Source: Nocardia tengchongensis (GTDB taxonomy: Bacteria > Actinomycetota > Actinomycetes > Mycobacteriales > Mycobacteriaceae). From it: a stretch of DNA of 64,000 nucleotides. The translations under genes were made by a program, and so were the position numbers. The stretch is from contig NZ_CP074371.1 of assembly GCF_018362975.1 (NCBI RefSeq), positions 2,914,001 through 2,978,000 on the forward strand, written 5' to 3'. Under the pieces are notes generated by a model. The model was not told where the DNA came from. It did not search any database and worked only from the letters and a program-made list of their open reading frames with translations. Positions within the stretch are counted from its first letter, which is position 1. Every line of letters begins with the position of its first letter. Below, one piece after another: positions 62,910 to 64,000 of this stretch.

Positions 62910-63632
62910 CTATCCGGTCGATACTGCGGTCTCCGTGTGGGAGACCTTGGTATGTCGTTCACGAATGGACGCCGATTTGGCGTCCTCGGTGAGCAGACGT
63001 TCCAGAGGGACTACCTCTCCGCATCTAGCGGCGGAGAGGAACACCTTCATCAGTTGGTCGCAAGCCACCCGCTGTACCGGTAGCTGCTTCGGCTTTTCCA
63101 GGTGTGCACGAGCTCGTCGCGCCAGTTGCCGGGCGCCGGCTTCGCTGATTCCGAGACGCTCGGCAATCTCGCGAAACGGATAGTCGAAGGCTTCGCGCAG
63201 GACGAAGACCGCGCGTTCGGTCGGCGACAACCGTTGCAGGAGAAGTACAACCGCGCGTTCGAGCTCCGCGGACCGTTCGCTGAGCAGTGAAGGGTCCTCG
63301 GCGGTAACCGCCTGCCCCGGAAGCCAGTGATCGACCGGTATTTCGCGGCGGGCACGAGCCGAGCCAGCGGCGTTCAGGGACACGCGCGTGGTGATCGTCA
63401 CCAGGAAGGCCACCCGGTCCCGGACCTGCGAGCGGTCGGCGCTCTGCCAGCGCAGCCAGACATCCTGTACGACATCCTCGGCGTCGGCCACCCGTCCCAG
63501 CATGCGATAGGCGATGCCGAACAGGCGTGGGCGCAGCCCGTGGAAGTCCGCTGCCGATCCGATGGCTGCACATGCTGGTTCAGGCTGGATGTCAGGTCCG
63601 GGAATGACGGTCGTGATGCTCGTCGGGCGCAT
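62910..63632 (-). CDS. ECF41-like RNA polymerase sigma factor lacking most of the C-terminal SnoaL-like domain
   Basis: 240 residues from ATG 63632 (GAAAGGACG upstream). Region 2 reads FHGLRPRLFGIAYRMLGRVA and DAEDVVQDVWLRW; region 4 LERAVVLLLQRLSPTERAVF and FREIAERLGISEAGARQLAR. This is the ECF41 (SigJ-like) group. Those proteins normally end in a SnoaL-like domain of about 100 residues; here only FLSAARCGEVVPLERLL remains before an unrelated-looking tail. The C-terminal extension is regulatory in ECF41 proteins, so activity may be altered. It probably drives the hydrolase genes. Confidence 0.85.
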   Translation of the reverse strand: MRPTSITTVIPGPDIQPEPACAAIGSAADFHGLRPRLFGIAYRMLGRVADAEDVVQDVWLRWQSADRSQVRDRVAFLVTITTRVSLNAAGSARARREIPVDHWLPGQAVTAEDPSLLSERSAELERAVVLLLQRLSPTERAVFVLREAFDYPFREIAERLGISEAGARQLARRARAHLEKPKQLPVQRVACDQLMKVFLSAARCGEVVPLERLLTEDAKSASIRERHTKVSHTETAVSTG

Positions 63633-64000
63633 GGGATCGTCCTTTCGTGGTGACCTCGATCGCCCCTCTGGTCCGGCGATCGACCGCACGGCTGCTGATA
63701 ACCGTGAATCCACCGTCGCTCGCCGTGACTGCCGATCGCGCCCTTGAGATCCCGGGCGAACCCCCGGGCCGGGGAGGCCAGGGGCACGTGTCTGCGGTGC
63801 CCCCCGGGTCTCCCAGAGGCACGGGGGTACGGACCCTGTGCTGCCCTGGGCCAGTGGTTATGCGCGGACGGTATGCCTACTCGGATGGAGGTCGCCTTGG
63901 GCGGATCGTCGGATCGTCGTCAGGTAGTGGGAAGATGTGCTGGCCCCTTGCGGATTGGGGACTCGACCTTCTTGCGGTGGTGGTGATGTCGGATAGCGAT
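63633..64000. other. no gene recognised at the right edge
   Basis: A GC-rich stretch of 368 bp upstream of the sigma factor gene. GTGATGTCGGATAGCGAT at the very end may begin a plus-strand gene, but too little is visible. Promoters for the sigma factor are expected here; none is clear. Confidence 0.35.

Noticed and set aside
63744..63986. ORF at the right edge
   Set aside because: Composition and lack of motifs suggest chance. No ribosome site or homologous pattern is visible.

Overview
The window is high-GC actinobacterial DNA, most likely from Nocardia or a close Nocardiaceae relative. The left 27 kb matches, gene for gene, the block I know from Mycobacterium tuberculosis as Rv3204 back to Rv3193c: an MGMT-like protein, lipV, adnA, adnB, a K+ channel, nudC, mycoredoxin, uvrD2, whiB7, the Rv3197 kinase-like protein, the Rv3196 and Rv3195 proteins, a PDZ/Lon-like protease and the large UPF0182 membrane protein. 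Three initiator tRNA genes, WhiB7 and paired DUF397/XRE genes also fit this group. Assignments rest on motif reading and remembered families; no database was searched.

Layout. 1-25.5 kb: conserved core (DNA end resection, repair helicase, redox, stress regulation), with a SRPBCC-EVE-MarR operon and a short LtrA protein between mycoredoxin and uvrD2. 25.5-26.1 kb: a deletion scar left by two formerly divergent genes. 26.1-27.2 kb: an Rpf-type secreted protein with two CRP-like sites upstream. 27.22 kb: first initiator tRNA. 27.4-49.9 kb: accessory metabolism and regulation, namely hydrolases, a flavin disulfide reductase, an aldehyde dehydrogenase, an ABC-F protein behind a very short upstream ORF, a large LuxR (LAL) regulator, a glycosyltransferase/TetR pair, an SGNH hydrolase/TetR pair, an Rv0910-like protein, an FdhF/YdeP molybdo-enzyme with FUSC exporter and LysR regulator, a PP2C-like phosphatase and a YhgE/Pip membrane protein. 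50.05 kb: second initiator tRNA. 50.26-58.27 kb: a six-gene operon encoding a ThiF/nitroreductase fusion (Rv1355c/MoeY family), a GNAT protein, a small beta-rich protein, an MMPL exporter, a DMATS-type aromatic prenyltransferase and IPP isomerase. 58.4-59.7 kb: DUF397 and XRE-DUF5753. 59.84 kb: third initiator tRNA. 60.2-63.6 kb: three alpha/beta hydrolases behind an ECF41-like sigma factor that lacks most of its C-terminal domain.

The strongest candidate for something undescribed is the prenyltransferase operon. It makes its own DMAPP (Idi), carries an aromatic prenyltransferase, an E1-like/nitroreductase pair and an exporter, and starts from a well-formed promoter with an operator at the start site and a leader of about 300 nt. 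It sits between two identical tRNA genes. Also notable are a motif shared by the promoters around the LAL regulator, a three-copy motif around the SGNH/TetR pair, a whiB7 leader with uORF and terminator, and a leaderless short uORF before the ABC-F gene.

Five conserved genes (adnB, mycoredoxin, uvrD2, the Rv3195 homologue, idi) are each broken by an apparent single missing base, mostly at C/G runs of the CCCGG type. This looks more like base-calling error than decay, so they are annotated as genes with a suspected frameshift.
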